A DNA stretch of 64,000 nucleotides from NCBI GenBank assembly GCA_946811185.2, contig OX328108.1, positions 10,002,412 through 10,066,411 of the forward strand, written 5' to 3'. The DNA comes from Hippopus hippopus (Eukaryota > Mollusca > Bivalvia > Cardiida > Cardiidae). Of the stretch, positions 1 to 9,767 are shown piece after piece (position 1 is the first letter of the stretch; each line of letters opens with the position of its first letter). The notes beneath the pieces are model-generated. The model was not told the origin of the DNA, did not search any database, and saw nothing but the letters and a program-made list of their open reading frames with translations. The position numbers and the translations under genes are program-made.

Positions 1-82
1 TTTCTTTCTTTCTTTCCTTCCTTCCTTCCTTCCTTCCTTCCTTCCTTCTTTCCTTTCTGTCTTTCTTTCTTTCTTTCTGATC
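1..82. repeat. (TTTC)/(TTCC) microsatellite
   Basis: A pyrimidine tract of TTTC and TTCC tetranucleotides starts at the window edge and runs to about base 78, so its left limit is unknown. It is a simple repeat with no coding content. Confidence 0.95.
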
Positions 83-287
83 AATCCGTCAATTGATTAA
101 TCGACTATCTATGCAAAAAATCCGAAGACATTGCTTGTTTACGGTTGAATTATGCGGCGCTTCTTCGACGGAAATTTCAACAATAACAAGGTTTAGACTA
201 AGATTAGTCTGTACAGATTACCAGACTGACCTGGGTCGATGCTTTTTTCAGATGCATTAAACTCCCTTTTCATAGAGCTTTGCTAAA

Positions 288-547
288 TGGCCTGCAATAC
301 GGGAAAAGGGGCATTCGGACATCTGCGTAAATTGTCGTCTCGGATCAGCCTGCGCATTCCGCGCAGACTGATTCGAAACGACACTTTCCGTTTTTATGTA
401 ATTTTCTGTTTTGTGCAAGTCTACTGTAGGACAAAATCTAATGTAGTCGTAAAGCGCCGTCTCGGATTAGCCTGCGCGGACTGCGCAGGCTGATCCGAGA
501 CGACACTTTACGCAAATGTCCGAATGCCCCTTTTCGCGTGTTGCAAG
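288..547. mobile_element. Family F long-palindrome MITE, copy 1
   Basis: The ends are inverted copies of a sequence with GGGGCATTCGGACAT. Inside, two GC-rich hairpins built on CAGCCTGCGCA...TGCGCAGGCTGATC flank an AT-rich spacer with ACATAAAAACGGAAAG-type sequence. The same structure recurs at 22683-22888 and 39333-39591. It has no coding capacity and looks like a non-autonomous DNA element able to fold completely. The 68-residue frame inside is repeat sequence. Confidence 0.8.
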
Positions 548-589
548 CAAAATGCTTTTACTAGATTGTCACTACATAGCGGACAATGT

Positions 590-765
590 AAGCCCAATTC
601 ATTTTGTCAGTCTGATCCTGATCTACACTGTCTACAAAAGCCATGATAAGCTCACCAAAGAGTTAGATATTTTGATCCAAGCTCACTTCATAGCGGGCTG
701 TTGTAGAATGAAGATCAGACTGCATGTTTTCTGCAGTCTGATCCTGATCTAAACCTTAAATATCT
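590..765. repeat. Degraded CAGTCTGATC hairpin repeats
   Basis: Two worn pieces of the GATCAGACTGCA...TGCAGTCTGATC hairpin shared by MITE families B, C and D lie here, at about 610-635 and 712-755. Termini are not clear, so family assignment is open. Confidence 0.6.
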
Positions 766-882
766 GAAAAAAAGTTACAGGCACTTCAGGATCGAAATAT
801 CTCAGAAAATATCATTGAAAATACCAAATCAAGCATGATGAAATTCAAACTTTTTCTTTCTTTTTTTTTCCTAAATACGCAA

Positions 883-1064
883 TTAACCCTTTCAACGCCA
901 TAAGCAAAAACTAAAACGTTTGCACACGGTATAGATCAAGATCAGACTGCAAACAGATCTATATGTCATGCCTATCAGATAAAAAATCTCTCTGGGTTTC
1001 AGCGGATTGGATTTTCAGCTGTCAAAAGATGTTGAGTTTATATATTTAGAGCTGAAAAAGTAAA
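883..1064 (+). mobile_element. Family C TTAA MITE, partial
   Basis: It starts TTAACCCTTTCAACGCCA and ends in TTTAGAGCTGAAAAAG, the inverted counterpart of the TTTCAGCGC end. The central hairpin has lost most of its right arm. The best reference copy is 25590-25804. Confidence 0.7.
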
Positions 1065-1116
1065 TGGTTCATTTACAATTTTACATTTCGTAATTATTTC
1101 GTTTCTTGTTTGACTT

Positions 1117-1331
1117 TTAATCCTTATGCTGCTAAGCACGACTCACTGACCTTTTGCGGACAGTGTAGATCAAGATCAGACTGCACAGAACGTGCAGTCT
1201 GATCTTGGTCTACACTGTCCGATAAGGAGATATCTTTCCCGAAAAAAAGGAGCTTCTGAAACTGCAAAATGTTGGTTTTTACTATCGGCTTGAAAGTTTC
1301 ATTTCACTTATTTAGCAGGATAAGGGTATAA
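1117..1331 (+). mobile_element. Family B TTAA MITE
   Basis: A 215-bp copy runs from TTAATCCTTATGCTGCTAAG to AGCAGGATAAGGGTATAA, where the final TTAA has mutated. The central hairpin GATCAGACTGCACAGAACG...TGCAGTCTGATC lies near 1172-1217. Confidence 0.8.
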
Positions 1332-1608
1332 CATACAAAAAAGCAAAGATTTATATTACCGATTACATAAATATATTAAACGACACTGTTTTTACATGAA
1401 CTCTGACCTTTTCATCATTAATAATTCTTATATCGACTTTATCACTTACAATGAATGAGGGTGAGAATATTTTTGAACAAAAAAATAAGGGATCGACATG
1501 GACCGCTAGACATTATTCGACCAATCTAACTCTAGAAAAAGGGAGGCAACTTATCACGAACATTTCATCAACGGTTTTGTTTCGTCCGACAAAATGAAGT
1601 CGCCATTT

Positions 1609-1684
1609 CTTGTTGTTGTTGTTCTTCTTCTCCTTTTTCTTCTTCCTTATCATCATCATCATCATCTTCTTCTTCTTCTTCTCA
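1609..1684 (+). repeat. Compound trinucleotide microsatellite
   Basis: Runs of TTG, CTT, ATC and TTC trinucleotides follow one another between unique flanks. Confidence 0.85.
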
Positions 1685-1845
1685 ACAGACAGCGCTAATC
1701 TGGAATCCAGGGTCTACAATCTTGGCAATGTTTTCAGTGAGAACACCTGGAAGAGTTAAAAGGTCGACATTGAACATCAAAGTGAGGCTTTAAGGACGTA
1801 TTGTCTGATCTTGATCTGCACTGTTCGCTGTTGAAATTTTTCAGG

Positions 1846-2096
1846 TTAAACTGTCACCTAACAATTCCGTGTTTTTATGACCTTAAAAAAAGTTTTTTCT
1901 TTTTTTCTTTTTTAATACTTTGGGAAATGGACGAAAACGCTGGTTACCAGTATTTTCTGTTTTTCCCACATTATTTTCAATTATTTCAAAGTATGGCGAA
2001 TGTCACTTTTTGAACCTCATTTTTGTACTTTCCCCTAGAAGATGTCATCTTTTCCAAATGGATAAGTTCAAATTTGTGACAACGGTAAAGAGTTAA
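1846..2096 (+). mobile_element. Family A TTAA MITE, diverged
   Basis: It begins TTAAACTGTCACC and ends GGTAAAGAGTTAA. The inner hairpin survives in part (GAAAACGCTGGTTACCAG with pyrimidine-rich flanks). Its terminal TTAA is also the first TTAA of the next element. Confidence 0.75.
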
Positions 2097-2178
2097 CCCT
2101 TTACAAACGACTACATGTCTAACGATCGTGAAGAGAAAGATTTTTGAAAACATCTTGGGAAAAGGTAAAAATGCTGGT
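2093..2178 (+). mobile_element. Family A TTAA MITE, left half
   Basis: TTAACCCTTTACAAACGAC begins a second family A copy that shares its TTAA with the preceding one. It is cut near 2178 in the middle of the hairpin by a SINE tail. Confidence 0.75.
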
Positions 2179-2285
2179 CCTCTCTCCTGACAGGGTACCC
2201 AGGACATACATGAATATGTAAGTTTTCTCTGTGATGAAACTGAAATAATGTTGAATGCGGCGTAAAACACTATTTAATCAATCAG
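2179..2285 (+). mobile_element. SINE S2, 3' part
   Basis: The sequence from GACAGGGTACCCAGGACATA to ATTTAATCAATCAG matches the 3' half of the S2 SINE at 4478-4713, including GAAACTGAAATAATGTTGAA and the AATCA tail. The tRNA-like head is absent, as in a 5'-truncated insertion. Confidence 0.75.
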
Positions 2286-2461
2286 TCCCGATGGGGTAAA
2301 TGCTTAAATGGTTTATTTTGCGTTTTGTCTAGTTGATAGTTCCACTGGAATATGCTGATGTGACAGGCAGATTTCATATTTTTATGAAACCTTTCATTTT
2401 TCAGCGTAGAAACAGTAAACTGTCTATCGTACAACAAAATTTTAAGATATGTCAAATTAAA

Positions 2462-2640
2462 ACAAGAGCGCCGCATGCGGTTGCCAATGCTGGGCTCCAA
2501 GTGCTTGATTTTCAGTGAAAATTCTAAGTCAAAAAGGAGCATGATTGTGTCAAAAATACTTTTGATAGTTACCAGCCCTTGTTGTATAGTTCCCCTTTTG
2601 ATGGTTTACAACTGTAAGTTTGAAGCAAATATCTTCAGTA
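2462..2640 (+). repeat. Dispersed AACAAGAGCGCCGCATG repeat
   Basis: A copy beginning AACAAGAGCGCCGCATGCGG resembles 32329-32500 in sequence and layout. A shorter relative beginning AACAAGGGCATGGCATG lies near 60787. No coding sequence is recognised. Confidence 0.6.
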
Positions 2641-2660
2641 ATAACAGAGACATTATTAGA

Positions 2661-3188
2661 TGTACGGTCAGGTGGCAGGGGACTTGGAAACTTGTTCACG
2701 GCTGTGGTGAATCATGTCGCCCCGAGCCAAAGGCGAGGTGGCGACATGATTTACCACAGCCGTGAACAAGTTTCCAAGTCCCCTGCCACCTGACCGTACA
2801 ACCAATTTATTATACTACAAAGTTTTTCCATTCCAACGTTTGTTAATGGAATTTTACCTGTTTTTTGGTTTAAAAAATTGAGTACGCTGACGAAGTAGAA
2901 TTTCCCTTCTGAGTGCCCCATTTCAATGAAAACTGACGTCACTGGGAACTGACGTCACTGAAACCTTGGTAAAACGTGCTAAAACGTGCAGCTTGGCGCA
3001 TAATCTTGATGTTAATCTTGATCGACGCCGCCATTTTGGATGTTGTGTTGATAGTGTAGTCATGTCTACGGGGGCTACGGAAAGGGAAACTGCTTTTACG
3101 TTGGTTTTGCCAGTGTACATGATATATATGTTCGGGGCATATTATCCAATCAGATCACGAGAAATTTCTTTGCAGTATAATAATATAA
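2661..3188 (+). mobile_element. Foldback element FB with CRE and YY1-like sites, copy 1
   Basis: Two 61-bp arms (2661-2721 and 2740-2800) are inverted copies with one mismatch. A right-hand part to about 3188 has its own short inverted ends, TTTATTATACTACAAAG and CTTTGCAGTATAATAATA. It holds two perfect TGACGTCA sites (2934-2941, 2950-2957) and GACGCCGCCATTTTG at 3024-3038. A second copy at 59117-59636 keeps all of these. The short frames inside are not convincing genes. Confidence 0.8.
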
Positions 3189-3456
3189 AATGTCAACGTT
3201 TTTGCATGACGACGCCGCAGACGACGATGACGACAACGACGCCAGGGCCACGACAATACCTCGATGTTTTCCATGAAAGCAGCAGAGCTAATCAATAGTT
3301 TGTCTACCATGAGTGACATGATGCTCAGAAAAAAATGGATTTTTCTTCGAATGAAAAAAAAAGAAGACATTGTTGGAAAAAGTATAAAAAGCTGATACAC
3401 ATCATTTTCTCACTCTTCCCTAAATGGATCAAAAAGCCTAAAACCATTGCCGTATC

Positions 3457-3546
3457 TTTACCCTTTACCGAACAATTTTATGTTTGACCGACCTTAAGGA
3501 AATCCGCTTTTAATAAAACTGTGGGAAAAGGAGAAAATGCTGTAAG
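3457..3546 (+). mobile_element. Family A TTAA MITE, left part
   Basis: CCCTTTACCGAACAATTTT up to GTGGGAAAAGGAGAAAATGC is the left half of a family A element. It is joined directly to the inverted SINE that follows, so the right half was lost or displaced. Confidence 0.65.
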
Positions 3547-3735
3547 CAGCATTACACCCATATAACAATCGTGGAAACAATGATCTGCAGTGAGAGAAGA
3601 CTGAACCCTAGTATAAGTAATTTGACTATCGTCAATAATTCGAAAGAAATAGGCCGAGTTGGGGATTTGAACCCGCGATCCCCTTGCTGTAAGTCTTGTA
3701 CGTGCCCGTTCTTTTGCTCCCGGGCTCGGCGAAAG
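3547..3735 (-). mobile_element. SINE S1, head and body, inverted
   Basis: Read on the minus strand, CCGAGCCCGGGAGC and a B-box-like GGGTTCAAATCC match the tRNA-derived head of S1, followed by the body with a GTTTCCACGATTGTTATATG segment. The 3' tail is missing. Confidence 0.75.
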
Positions 3736-3963
3736 GGTTATGATATGGTTCATTTAAATACTTATCTAATTATCTTTCTCTCTCTCCCTCCCTCCCTCCC
3801 TATCACACTCTCAGAAAAACTTCAATTAGTCGCATGTCAATCAAAAATTGACAAGGCATTGTTTTACCAGGAGAATTTCGGGATGCATTATTGATAGACC
3901 TACAGCCATTTTATTATGATTTTGTTTCAATTCTTTACTCATAAGAATCATGGTCCTTCGCGG

Positions 3964-4155
3964 TTAACGCTTTTGAAAACATTGAGGGAAAAGGAGAAAA
4001 TGCTGGTAACCAGCATTTTCTCCTTTTTCCACAATGTTTTCTAATTATTTAAAGAAGAAGAGAAACAATGATTATTTGGGCCTCGTTGTATTCATGCTAT
4101 GCAAGCGCTTTTGAATTGGGACTTGTCTAAGATATTGTCATATGGTAAAGTAAAA
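3964..4155 (+). mobile_element. Family A TTAA MITE
   Basis: It starts TTAACGCTTTTGAAAAC, so the first 60 bases or so of the family are deleted. A good central hairpin sits at 3974-4042 and the right end, ATATGGTAAAGTAAAAC, is worn. Confidence 0.7.
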
Positions 4156-4310
4156 CTATTTCTATGGATTGAAATGACAGGTTCCATACAAAAAATGAAA
4201 TTTGCCTGTCATTTCTGCAAATTTTCATGGAACGTCCGACGTTTAGAGTGCCATATAAGCCAAATGGGCATTTTCTTTCGGGACAGCTGACACAGTGTTT
4301 TCTACTCGAT

Positions 4311-4738
4311 AAACCTTGAAGTTGCTAAGCGCTACTCAAGGCGCTTTTGAGGCCAGTGTAGATCAGTGTAGGTCTGAACAGGAGATACTTTCCCCCAAAA
4401 ATGCCTTTGCAATAGAAACAATTAGGTTTTATACATTTACTATCTTCTGGAAAGTTAGATTTAACTTATTTAGTAGGCAGCGGTCCTGCGTGGCTCGGTG
4501 GTAAAGTATAGGACTCATGGCCTGGTGGTTCCGGATTCGAGCCTTACTGGATCCACTTGGCTTTCTTGGGAGCGTCACTGGGCAAGACACCTCAGAGCCC
4601 AAGCCTAGTACTGGTGACACCCTGGAAATACATGAATATGTGAGCTGTCGCCGTGATATGACTGAAATAATGTTGAAAGTGGCGTAAAACACCATTCAAT
4701 CAATCATTCAATCAACTATTTAGCAGGTTTACGGTTAA
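4311..4738 (+). mobile_element. Family B TTAA MITE split by a SINE
   Basis: Family B sequence runs from GAAGTTGCTAAGCGCTACTC to 4477 and resumes at 4714 to end AGCAGGTTTACGGTTAA. The gap is exactly filled by an S2 SINE. The hairpin region is shortened. Confidence 0.75.
4478..4713 (+). mobile_element. SINE S2 with target duplication
   Basis: The head CCTGCGTGGCTCGGTGGTAAA and GGATTCGAGCC look like pol III A and B boxes. The 3' part has GATATGACTGAAATAATG and an AATCAATCA tail. It is flanked by imperfect direct repeats, AACTTATTTAGTAGG (4463-4477) and AACTATTTAGCAGG (4714-4727), made from family B DNA. This shows retroposition into the MITE. Confidence 0.85.
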
Positions 4739-4870
4739 AAGTCAAGTTCTATCTGTTAAGTCATATTATTTGACTTCTGGAACTGCTCTCAATTTGGACA
4801 AGTCTAAAATATGGTCGACTGGCCAAGATATCCTTGGTTCTAGTTCAACCATTTTTTTTCCTTTTATATA

Positions 4871-5180
4871 GCCGAGCCCCGGTAGCTCAGTCGGTAGCGT
4901 ACAGGACTTGAGAACAGGTGGTCGTGGGTTCGATCCCCGGCTCGGCCAATTTCTTTCCGGGGATTGATGATAGTCATTGTGACAGGATTCATTCCTCTCT
5001 CACCGCTGGTCATTATTTCGACGATGGTTATGTGGGAAAGCAGCCAGTGGCTTGGAAAGAATATTGTTCGGAGTACTGGTAAAAGAAACTCCAGGAAAGC
5101 ATGGATAGGTGCACTTGCCACCGCGATATCACTGAAATAATATTGAAAACGGCGTTAAACACCATACAATCAATCAATCA
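4871..5180 (+). mobile_element. SINE S1, full length with 17-bp target duplication
   Basis: A 310-bp tRNA-derived SINE. The head GCCGAGCCCCGGTAGCTCAG carries an A box and GGGTTCGATCCC a B box; the head ends GGCTCGGCCA. The body includes TCACTGAAATAATATTG and GGCGTTAAACACCATAC, and the tail is AATCAATCAATCA. The 17-bp TTTTTTCCTTTTATATA occurs immediately before (4854-4870) and after (5181-5197). The pol III promoter looks intact. It is not counted as a tRNA gene because the head does not form a normal cloverleaf with an anticodon loop that I can trust. Confidence 0.9.
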
Positions 5181-5454
5181 TTTTTTCCTTTTATATAGAG
5201 CAGAACAGGCCTTTATTGCTAGAAGTAAATTACAAAACTTTTATCAAATATATAAAGACGTAATATTCGGAAGTTACATTATCAAAAATGACGGTAATAA
5301 TTACGTAACGATGAACAATTTTACTACCGATTTGTATAGACTGTGAAAGGAGATCGGGATAAGGAGTGCTTAAAAGATTATTTACCGCCAGGACCCAGGC
5401 TAGGCAAAGACTGAAGGGATTGGATCTGTATGTAGGGCCCAATCATCTGCAGGC

Positions 5455-5605
5455 AGGGCGGAGTCCATATTCACCAACCCATCTTTAGAACATTTCTAGT
5501 GTGGTTTTCAAGAATTTTCTAAAGTCTGAAAGTAGCACAACTTCTGATTTAAATCTAAAACTAGATAAAGAATATTCTTGAGAATGTTTGGTCGGACCCT
5601 GCATA
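5455..5605. mobile_element. Family H hairpin MITE, diverged
   Basis: GAGTCCATATTCACCAACCC at the left and GAATGTTTGGTCGGACCC at the right are degraded forms of the inverted ends seen at 35399-35592. The central TTGGCTAAACC hairpin is replaced by CTGATTTAAATCTAAAAC. Confidence 0.65.
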
Positions 5606-5669
5606 GTCGTCGTTCAACAGGCGTGGAACTTCTATGGTCTAGTCAATAGTTCTCGGCCCTTACTCGCTA

Positions 5670-5976
5670 GCCGAGCCCCGGTGGCTCAGTCGGTAGCGTG
5701 CGGGACTTGAGAACAGGGGTCGTGGGTTCGATCCCTGGCTCGGCCAATTTCTTTCCAAGGATTGATGATAGTCATTGCGACAGGATTCATTCCTCTCTCA
5801 CCGCTGACCATTGTTTCGGCGATGGTTATGCGGGAAAGCAGCTGATGGCTTGGAAAGAAAATTGTGTGGAGTACTGTAAAAGAGACGCCAGGAAAGCCTG
5901 GACAGGTGCACTGGCCGCCGTGATATAACTGAAATAATGTTGAAACGGCGTTCAACACCATACAAGCAATCAGTCA
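5670..5976 (+). mobile_element. SINE S1, full length with 13-bp target duplication
   Basis: It closely resembles the copy at 4871, including the GCCGAGCCCCGGTGGCTCAG head, GGTTCGATCC B box and GAAATAATGTTGAAACGG body. CCCTTACTCGCTA is duplicated at 5657-5669 and 5977-5989. The 76-residue frame inside it is not a gene. Confidence 0.9.
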
Positions 5977-6097
5977 CCCTTACTCGCTAACCATGCTACA
6001 TTGTATTCTTAATCTTATTCTAGATTTAGAAATTAACGCAGTTTCAGAAATTGCACTACTTTGTGGAAAATTCTTAAGGATTGCACTGATAATTTTT

Positions 6098-6330
6098 ATA
6101 AACTCTTTACCAGACGACAAAATTTTAAACACTACCGAATTGAAATAATCTGCAGACGACAAATTAAATTTGACTATTTTAATGAAATATGCTTGTAAAA
6201 TAGTATAAAAAATGGTCTGAAAAGGAGAAAATGCTGGTTACCAGCATTTTCTCCTTTTCCTATAATGTTTTTATAGGCCATCTTACTCAGGGTCGTTCAA
6301 ACACGGGATTCTTTGGAAAAGGGTAACAAA
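6098..6330 (-). mobile_element. Family A TTAA MITE
   Basis: In minus orientation it ends ATAAACTCTTTACCAGACG on the left. The hairpin GGAGAAAATGCTGGTTACC... is at 6223-6266 and the right limit is near GGAAAAGGGTAAC. Confidence 0.75.
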
Positions 6331-6369
6331 TAGTTTGATAATACGGGCCCAGGAAGACCGTTTTCTTTT

Positions 6370-6600
6370 TTAACCCTTAGCCTACTAAATAAGTGAAATG
6401 AAACTTTCAAGCCGAGCGTAGAAACCCAGATTTTGGTATTTCAAAAGTATTGGGAGGGGAAGGGGGGGGGGGGGGGGAGAAATCTACTTATGGAAAAGTG
6501 AGGATCCAGTTTAGACTGCTGCAAGTTCTGTGCAGTCTGATTTCGATCTACACTGTCCGCAAATGGTCTTTGAGTCGCGCTAAGCAAGGAAAGGGCTTTT
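6370..6600 (-). mobile_element. Family B TTAA MITE with poly-G expansion
   Basis: TTAACCCTTAGCCTACTAAA on the left and GTCGCGCTAAGCAAGG on the right are family B ends in reverse. A run of more than 15 G lies at about 6462-6477, where the family normally has the AAA-rich part of GGAGATATCTTTCCC. The hairpin is asymmetric. Confidence 0.7.
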
Positions 6601-6712
6601 CAGAAGCTCTTTACCATGTACCACATAATCCCGGGTTTTAACAACTCTTACCAAAAGGTCATTTGCGAATATTGTAAAAAAAAGAAAGGGGGGGGGGGAA
6701 ACACTGGTAACC

Positions 6713-6745
<33 letters not shown>
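6713..6745 (+). repeat. (CT)n microsatellite
   Basis: Dinucleotide CT repeats lie inside what remains of a family A hairpin (AACACTGGTAACCAGCTCTC...). The repeat has replaced the right arm. Confidence 0.9.
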
Positions 6746-6750
<5 letters not shown>

Positions 6751-6835
6751 TTTTCTACCATTTCCAAGACTAACATCAACATTTGGGTGATAATCTTATT
6801 ATCATCTGCAATGCTGTCAGTTTAGTAAAGTACTG

Positions 6836-7318
6836 ACCTGGATCTAGATTAACCAACCAATCTTAAGAATATTCTTTGTTTAATTCTCATGAGTTTTGCC
6901 CGCCCGGGTGGCTCAGTGGTGAGCGTGTCGGACTCATGACCTGGTGGTTGTAAGTTCGATACCCGGTTGAGGCGAACTTTCTTTCCGGCGTATTTTCGCC
7001 TCTAAACCTCTGCTGAAGCATGTGAGAAAAGTAGTCGGTGGCTTTGGAAAGAAAGTTGTGTTAGTACTGGTGTGAGAAAGCCAGGAAACACATGTGCGTC
7101 ACCGACCGCCATGATATGACCTCAGCTGTTAAAGTGGCGTTAAACCCCAATACAACCAATCTCATGAGTTTTCTAGATTTATAAGTTATACATCTTCTCA
7201 TTGGCCAAACCAAATGGTTTATATGGCCAATCGGAAGTTGTCTTACTTTCAAATCTAGAAACTTTTTCCGCATAAGACTAAGAATATTCTTAAGAATGGT
7301 TGGTAAATACGGACCCTG
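6836..7318. mobile_element. Family H hairpin MITE split by SINE S3
   Basis: Family H ends (AACCAACCAATCTTAAGAAT left; CTTAAGAATGGTTGG...GGACCCTG right) enclose the hairpin GGCCAAACCAAATGGTTTAT near 7203-7222. The element is interrupted at 6898-7159 by a SINE with a clean target duplication. Confidence 0.8.
6898..7159 (+). mobile_element. SINE S3 with 13-bp target duplication
   Basis: The head CGCCCGGGTGGCTCAGTGGT and B box AAGTTCGATACCC are tRNA-like. The 3' part reads ATGATATGACCTCAGCTGTT and GGCGTTAAACCCCAATACAA. TCTCATGAGTTTT flanks it at 6885-6897 and 7160-7172. A reversed relative lies at 56622-56879. Confidence 0.9.
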
Positions 7319-7376
7319 ACGACCAAGTTGAAGACTTGTCCATATTGTAAGCATTTGCCTACGACAAATTCATTAT

Positions 7377-7601
7377 CGCGTCACTACTTCCCAAACGACA
7401 AAATTTTGGACACGAACAAATTGAAAGCATTTGCAGACGACAAATCTAATGTAGCTTAAGTGATGATTTCTGCCATTGATAGGTAAGGAAACATTGTGGG
7501 GAAAAATGCTGGCTACCAGCATTTTCTCCTTTTCCCGCAATTTTTTCAAAAGCCGTCTTCTTCAGGGTCCTTAAAATTCAGGATAGTGTGGTAAAGGGTT
7601 C
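7377..7601 (-). mobile_element. Family A TTAA MITE
   Basis: The minus-orientation copy has TTCCCAAACGACAAAATTTT at the left, a shortened hairpin around GCTGGCTACCAGC (7510-7522) and GTGGTAAAGGGTTC at the right. Confidence 0.75.
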
Positions 7602-7871
7602 ATTGTTGAACAAGGCAAAAATGGTGGTTTCCAAGATTCTCTCATTTCATTTTCAACTTACAATTTGGTTTGCATGAGTACATTTGTTTCATTTTCCAAC
7701 AATGTTTAAAAAGAAAAAAAAAAAAAAAAAACCATAGGGTTATCAGCTTGGTATCATCCTTGTCTCCTTTCCCATATATTTTTCATTTGAGCCACGTTTG
7801 ATTTGTCGTGTGCAATTTGCTTTCAACTTGAACGGGCCCCAAATTTTGTTGCTCGGTAAAGGGTAATAATT

Positions 7872-8026
7872 GTAAGGTGTTTAACGCCGTTTTTCAACAT
7901 TATTTCAGTTATATCGCGGCGGTGGCCAGTGCACATACCCATGCTTTCCTGTTGTTCTTTTTACCAATACGTTGCACAATATTCCTCTCAAACCACTGAC
8001 TGCTTTCCCACATTACCATCTTAGTA
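7872..8026 (-). mobile_element. SINE S1, 3' half
   Basis: In reverse, AAGGTGTTTAACGCCGTTTT through CTTTCCCACATTACCATC matches the S1 tail and body. The tRNA-like head is missing. Confidence 0.8.
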
Positions 8027-8676
8027 AAGGGTGAAGCCGCATCAAAATTTCTCTTCTTCTTATTTTTCTTACAGGCTTTGACATTTTCTTTCAGACATTC
8101 TAATTGGGTACCGGTGGACAGATAAAAGCGTTTAGTAATAAAATGTGATTTAAACTGAAAATAGAGATGCGGTACACGGTCTAATAGATTTTCCGTGTAA
8201 CGGCTGTCTCGTTTATTTTGGAGCTTACGTATAAAATACAAGGATGCGGGCAACAGTCATTTAAAGATACCTCTGTACTCGTTTTCAGCCAGTTTTTAAT
8301 CCATTTCACCCTTAGTTTATGAAACTGTAATCACTCTTGTGTCTTTATGCCCAATCTTATCCCTGACGGCTGTAAGGTTGCACAGATTACGACGGACAAA
8401 TGCATTGTGCTATGGAGGCGTTCCAAGCTATCGCTGTTGTCGTTTCCGGTTTTAAATAAGGACAAATCCCTTGAGTTTTTTTTTTATCCCGTTCACCATA
8501 TTTATCGATGATTTACCTATGTTTAAACAGCTGACTAATATCTTAACGATTATACTCTACAACGTTTTAACTGTGGCTGTAGAGATTAATCTTTAACTTA
8601 TTGCCTCACAAAATATTTTGCAGCAAACAACTTTGTAAATATTCTTGTAAAATGGAGATGATCGACATGAATACAT
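8027..8676. other. No gene recognised
   Basis: About 650 bases of AT-rich sequence with no convincing exon, RNA or repeat ends. The 114-residue reverse frame overlapping 7909-8253 begins inside the neighbouring SINE and has no recognisable domain. Confidence 0.5.
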
Positions 8677-8957
8677 ATGAGCAGTGGTCTGTGAAAAGGG
8701 GGCTTAGTGCATCTGCAAATAGCACGAAGTATCGAGACATGTCAGCCTGCGCAGTCATCGCAAGCTGACATAGGCCGATACTTTTTTGCTATTTGTAAAT
8801 TTTCTGCTTGTCAACGGACAATTCTACACCCATATTTGGTCGATTGTTAGACAAAATGGATTTCGTGGATCCATAATCATGTGATAATCATGTGATTACT
8901 TGTTTGGCAAAATGTATTAAGGTACATTAAAACCCCTTTTGCAAGAGTATGGCTCAT
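8677..8957 (+). mobile_element. Family E palindromic MITE
   Basis: Inverted ends ATGAGCAGTGGTCTGTG and AGAGTATGGCTCAT frame a 281-bp element. It has a central GC hairpin (GTCAGCCTGCGCAG...AAGCTGACAT) and the conserved GGATCCATAATCATGTGAT tract, here with a short duplication of AATCATGTGAT. Confidence 0.8.
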
Positions 8958-9342
8958 CTTTGCAAAATCAGTTTGTGACAATAGATGTATTACCCGAAGT
9001 GTGCAGTATGTCCGTTTGCAACTTTTTACACGTTCAGCGCCAACTTTATAAACTCGACCTCCATGAACACCTGGGATAAATTGTATTGACACTAAAAAAA
9101 GATTTATTTTCATCTTATGAGTTTGACTTAACAAGCAGGCGGTATAGATCAAAGATCAGACAGCACCTTCTGTGCAGTCTCATCTTAATCTTTTTCCGTC
9201 CGCTAAAGTTACTGTTTTCACCTTTGGCACTGAAAGAGTAGTCTGTTTCATAAAATATCTTGTACCGGAAGTAAGCCGTATATTGTCACGCATGACTATA
9301 CCAAGCTAGTAACTCCCAAGAACTAGTATGAATTTGTGATTT

Positions 9343-9751
9343 AAAAGGGCATTGAACCAGATTTTGACTCTACTTTTTTAACTCTTACTTGAGGGAAACA
9401 GGCAAAAATTGCTAAAAATAAAATTCCTCTAGTGGGACTCGAACCCACGACCTCCAAAACCATGCATAGTCGGCGACTGTATCCACAGAGCTATAGAGCC
9501 AACCCACAGATTCTCATATACAAATGAGTTCGTGTTATTCAGTAACGGCTATACTGTTACTAACGGAACATAGGTTTTTTACAGTAAAATACAAAAGAAA
9601 AAGGCATTTCCCTGTGTTTTCTACATGTATTAGTATCTAGATTTATTTTTTTAAGCTTTCTCTGAACGCGGATGAATACTAGCAGTCACTGTAAAGATTT
9701 TCTTTAAAAAAAAAAACTTGCGAGACGAATCTGGTTTAAAGTCCCTTTAAA
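9343..9751. mobile_element. Non-autonomous DNA element with GGG...AACCAGATT ends
   Basis: AAAAGGGCATTGAACCAGAT on the left and ATCTGGTTTAAAGTCCCTTT on the right are imperfect inverted repeats of about 22 bp. Inside lies a tRNA-like segment on the minus strand (9428-9500). A lone left end of the same family appears near 25384 and a related head near 25825. Confidence 0.65.
9428..9500 (-). repeat. tRNA-derived segment (SINE-like head)
   Basis: The minus strand reads GGCTCTATAGCTCTGTGGAT, then GTGGGTTCGAGTCCCAC, giving A- and B-box matches and a T-arm-like stem. The spacing is long for a tRNA and the 5' and 3' ends pair weakly, so this is a SINE head, not a tRNA gene. A related head is at 25825-25900 on the plus strand. 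Confidence 0.65.
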
Positions 9752-9767
9752 AACTTCATTTGTTGAA

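Noticed and set aside
4871..4948. A tRNA gene, from good A- and B-box sequence
   Set aside because: The copy extends into SINE body with target duplications. The arms do not form a standard cloverleaf.
7909..8253. 114-residue reverse frame
   Set aside because: The first part is SINE tail, and no known domain follows.
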